This document shows, piece after piece, positions 6,127 to 7,885 of a DNA stretch of 7,885 nt; the first letter of the stretch is position 1, and every line of letters begins with the position of its first letter. Source of the stretch: Clostridiales bacterium (GTDB lineage Bacteria; Bacillota; Clostridia; Oscillospirales; Oscillospiraceae); contig DPCD01000137.1 of NCBI GenBank assembly GCA_003516765.1, positions 6,270 to 14,154 of the forward strand, read 5' to 3'. Below the pieces are notes generated by a model. That model searched no databases. It saw nothing but the letters and a program-made list of their open reading frames with translations, and had not been told where the DNA came from. The position numbers and the translations under genes are program-made.

Positions 6127-7059
6127 TTATGCTTCCTCGTAGGTCTGTTCCTCGCGCTCAGAGATAAGGTCCCAGACGAACTGGAAGAATTTCCTGTTAA
6201 AATAGAACAGATACACGCCCAGCACCGTCAGCCCCAGCGTAACGAGCCACGCCATGGTCACGTCCGTCAGAAAGTGCGCACCCATACGAAGCCGGGAGAA
6301 CGCGACAATCGCGGTCCAGAGCGCGCCGGAAAGCCCCAGTCGTTTTTCCTTTCCGCGGAAGCGCCTGGACACCGTGGGCAGAAGCGCAGCGAGCATCGCG
6401 CAGGCGGCGCAGGCGGTATGCCCGGACGGGAACGAGCGGAATTCGTCGGACGCCACGCCCTCAGCGACCAGCTGGTTTTTAAGGCTGCTTCCCGCTTTCC
6501 ACCACGGCGTAAAGTAGCTGGCATTGCCCGTCGAGGCAATCAGCCGCATTCTGGCTCTGCCCCAGGGGACCTTGATGATGTTGATCAAGAGCATTGTCCC
6601 CACACAGACAAAAATGAGCGTCAGCACAAAGCGGATCACCGTCTTTCCCTGTGCGCCGGAAGTTACCAGCAGCAGTGCCGCCGAGCAAAGCGCCGCAAAG
6701 AACACCGTCACCAGCAGCGGCACCCACGCTGGCATGGCAGGCACGTTGTCCGTTGCCTCATGGACCGACAGGAATATGCCGCCGAATATCAAGCCGAACG
6801 CGCCGATCAGAAACAATACGTTCCAGTCTCTTCTCAGGCAGCCCCGGTGCCGGAACAGCAGTACGCCTGCGCAGATGAGCGCCAGAAACGCCGGAAGCTC
6901 GCCGAACGCAGCAAAAAACTGCCCGAAGCTGCTCTCCTTTCCGGGGTAGAGAAAGCTTGAAATCTGGAAATCGTAAATGGAGCCTGCAATCATACAGGCA
7001 AGCAGCAGCGCAAACAATAACCGCGCACTGCGCACATAGGAGCGTTTGAGTTGTTTCAT
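6127..7059 (-). CDS. PAP2-superfamily integral membrane phosphatase
   Basis: This 310-residue polytopic membrane protein carries the acid phosphatase signature of the PAP2 family. Motif 1 is K163-x6-R170, with Met171 where the family usually has Pro. Motif 2 is PSGH (211-214). Motif 3 is SRLRMGAHFLTD (255-266), matching SRx5Hx3D. H214 would form the phospho-enzyme, with H262 and D266 assisting. Hydrophobic segments lie at about 12-29, 52-69, 80-97, 113-132, 141-161, 215-229 and 265-286. This is somewhat longer than the roughly 200-residue minimal members, through extra N-terminal segments. Such proteins dephosphorylate lipid phosphates or pyrophosphates such as undecaprenyl pyrophosphate or phosphatidic acid; the substrate cannot be told here. 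The ATG at 7059 is chosen because AAGGGA sits 6 bases upstream. A TTG at 7074 would place that site inside the gene. It ends convergently with the glycosidase-domain gene. Confidence 0.88.
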   Translation of the reverse strand: MKQLKRSYVRSARLLFALLLACMIAGSIYDFQISSFLYPGKESSFGQFFAAFGELPAFLALICAGVLLFRHRGCLRRDWNVLFLIGAFGLIFGGIFLSVHEATDNVPAMPAWVPLLVTVFFAALCSAALLLVTSGAQGKTVIRFVLTLIFVCVGTMLLINIIKVPWGRARMRLIASTGNASYFTPWWKAGSSLKNQLVAEGVASDEFRSFPSGHTACAACAMLAALLPTVSRRFRGKEKRLGLSGALWTAIVAFSRLRMGAHFLTDVTMAWLVTLGLTVLGVYLFYFNRKFFQFVWDLISEREEQTYEEA

Positions 7060-7091
7060 AGAATTTCCCTTCAAAATGATCTATCCGTATC

Positions 7092-7119
7092 GGAAATCCG
7101 CGCAGCAGAAGCGCTTTCC
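7092..7119 (-). other. Bulged hairpin in the PAP2 gene leader
   Basis: Within the roughly 92-base leader predicted from the promoter, 7115-7119 pairs with 7092-7096 (GGAAA/TTTCC) and 7111-7114 pairs with 7100-7103 (GCGC/GCGC). The loop has 7 bases and one side has a 3-base bulge. GTATCGG repeats on the plus strand at 7087-7093 and 7123-7129, flanking the hairpin, and a tandem CGGTTTTT starts at 7127. No U-run follows the hairpin, so it is not a terminator. A regulatory role is only a possibility. Confidence 0.25.
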
Positions 7120-7157
7120 ACTGTATCGGTTTTTCGGTTTTTTACGTGTGCCGGAAT

Positions 7158-7186
7158 AGTATATCATAATTATGTAACCTTGGCAA
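7158..7186 (-). promoter_or_regulatory. Promoter of the PAP2 phosphatase gene
   Basis: On the minus strand, TTGCCA (7186-7181) and TATACT (7163-7158) are separated by 17 bases. The predicted start near 7151 leaves about 92 bases of leader before ATG 7059. The -35 directly abuts the -35 of the divergent promoter at 7187. Confidence 0.65.
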
Positions 7187-7216
7187 TTGACGAAATTGCA
7201 TGAAACATGGTATCAT
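7187..7216 (+). promoter_or_regulatory. Promoter of the FliB-like gene
   Basis: TTGACG (7187-7192) and TATCAT (7211-7216) are 18 bases apart, predicting a start near 7223 and a leader of about 20 bases. The -35 begins at the base after the divergent -35 ends, so two polymerases could hardly occupy both promoters at once. Confidence 0.6.
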
Positions 7217-7242
7217 CTTTTGGAGAAAAGAGGCGATTGTCC

Positions 7243-7885
7243 ATGAAAATATTGGAACCGGATTATGCATCAAGCTTTCGCTGCCTTGCCGGCGCGTGCC
7301 CGGATACGTGCTGCAAGGACTGGGAAATTATCTTAGACGAAGACACCCTCGCACGCTATCAGAAACTTCCCGGCGCATTCGGAGACAAGGTGCGCGCCGC
7401 GCTCACGCAGGACGCGGATGGAGACACCATGTTCCGCCTTACGGACGGACACTGTCCCCTGCTGCGCGAGGATGGACTCTGCCGAGTCCAGCTGGCGCTG
7501 GGTGAAGAAGGGCTCTGCAATACCTGCCGGCAGCATCCGCGCTTTTATGAGGAGTACGGCAGCACCAAGGAGCTGACGCTCAGCATCTCCTGCCCAGCAG
7601 CGGCAAAGCTTCTGCTGGAGCATGATGCGTCGGTCACGTTTGTCTCGCACGAGGACGGCGCTCCGGTCTCAGGCTGCAACGATTTAGACCCCGAACGGTA
7701 TCTTGCCCTGCGCTGTGCGCGCGATACGGCAATTGCGCTTGTGCAGAACCGGTCGCTGTCCATTTTCGACCGGCTCGGGCTTCTGCTGCTGTTTGCCGTG
7801 CGGCTGCAAAAGCTGCTGGACGAGGCGGCATACGGAAGGCTCGACGCACTGCTCGCGCAATTTTCAAGTCTTGCGCGCTGCAGGC
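7243..7885 (+). CDS. fliB: FliB-like flagellin lysine N-methylase family protein, C-terminal part outside window
   Basis: I translated 214 uninterrupted codons from ATG 7243 to the window edge, about half of a typical 380-400-residue member. The N-terminus shows the family's cysteine pattern: FRCLAGACPDTCCKDW (12-27; C14, C19, C23, C24), CPLLREDGLCRVQ (71-83), EEGLCNTCRQHPRFY (88-102; C92, C95) and LTLSISCPAAAKLL (111-124; C117). These cysteines suggest bound metal or an iron-sulfur cluster. FliB in Salmonella methylates lysines of flagellin; the many clostridial relatives are mostly uncharacterised. No flagellar gene is visible in this window, so the target is open. The start is supported by AAGAGG (7228-7233) 9 bases upstream. 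A separate ATG at 7200 in another frame gives only a shadow reading frame. Family call is fairly firm from the pattern; the symbol is by family and the function is not shown here. Confidence 0.8.
   Translation, partial: MKILEPDYASSFRCLAGACPDTCCKDWEIILDEDTLARYQKLPGAFGDKVRAALTQDADGDTMFRLTDGHCPLLREDGLCRVQLALGEEGLCNTCRQHPRFYEEYGSTKELTLSISCPAAAKLLLEHDASVTFVSHEDGAPVSGCNDLDPERYLALRCARDTAIALVQNRSLSIFDRLGLLLLFAVRLQKLLDEAAYGRLDALLAQFSSLARCR

Noticed and set aside
6091..6960. 289-codon plus-strand frame opposite the PAP2 gene
   Set aside because: Its translation is rich in Arg, Gln and His without motifs, whereas the minus strand gives a multi-spanning membrane protein with all three PAP2 motifs.
7200..7505. 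101-codon plus-strand frame at 7200
   Set aside because: It starts inside the -35/-10 spacer of the FliB-like promoter and is out of frame with the cysteine-motif protein beginning at 7243.

Overview
The window looks like chromosomal core-metabolism DNA from a GC-rich anaerobic Firmicute, probably a clostridial (Oscillospiraceae/Ruminococcaceae-like) gut or rumen organism. The grounds are strong G/C preference at third codon positions, AT-rich intergenic regions with sigma-A-type promoters, AGGAG-type ribosome binding sites, and proteins of clostridial character: Si-type citrate synthase, a YbhJ-like aconitase, a short homodimer-type isocitrate dehydrogenase, and a FliB-like protein. The taxon is inferred from remembered family features, not from a search. 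I see no mobile element, CRISPR array, rRNA or tRNA.

Bases 1-4532 hold the oxidative branch of the TCA cycle. A citrate synthase gene runs leftwards off the window. A 273-bp AT-rich divergent regulatory region separates it from a rightward two-gene operon of aconitase and isocitrate dehydrogenase, which ends at a clear intrinsic terminator. The three enzymes together turn oxaloacetate and acetyl-CoA into 2-oxoglutarate, probably for glutamate synthesis. No later TCA-cycle gene is visible here. Both divergent promoters are near-consensus and share a CTTGCAT -35 box, and three more copies of this box lie between them. This suggests co-regulation by a factor I cannot name.

Bases 4575-6085 hold a single transcription unit with its own promoter and a perfect-stem terminator. 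It encodes a membrane-anchored protein with an extracytoplasmic phosphodiester glycosidase (NAGPA/DUF2233) domain. Converging on it from the right is a leftward gene for a polytopic PAP2-type lipid phosphatase (6127-7059). That gene is transcribed divergently from a FliB-like lysine N-methylase gene, which starts at 7243 and leaves the window incomplete. The two promoters have abutting -35 boxes.

The most notable points are three. The isocitrate dehydrogenase carries Asp and Leu where homologues use Arg and Lys to hold the NADP 2'-phosphate, which predicts NAD+ use. The YbhJ-like hydratase sits in the aconitase slot and keeps the cluster cysteines and substrate arginines of aconitase, but has Cys at an active-site Asp. 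The gltA/acn divergent control region carries repeated TGCA boxes. I do not see evidence of a wholly new multi-gene system in this window.
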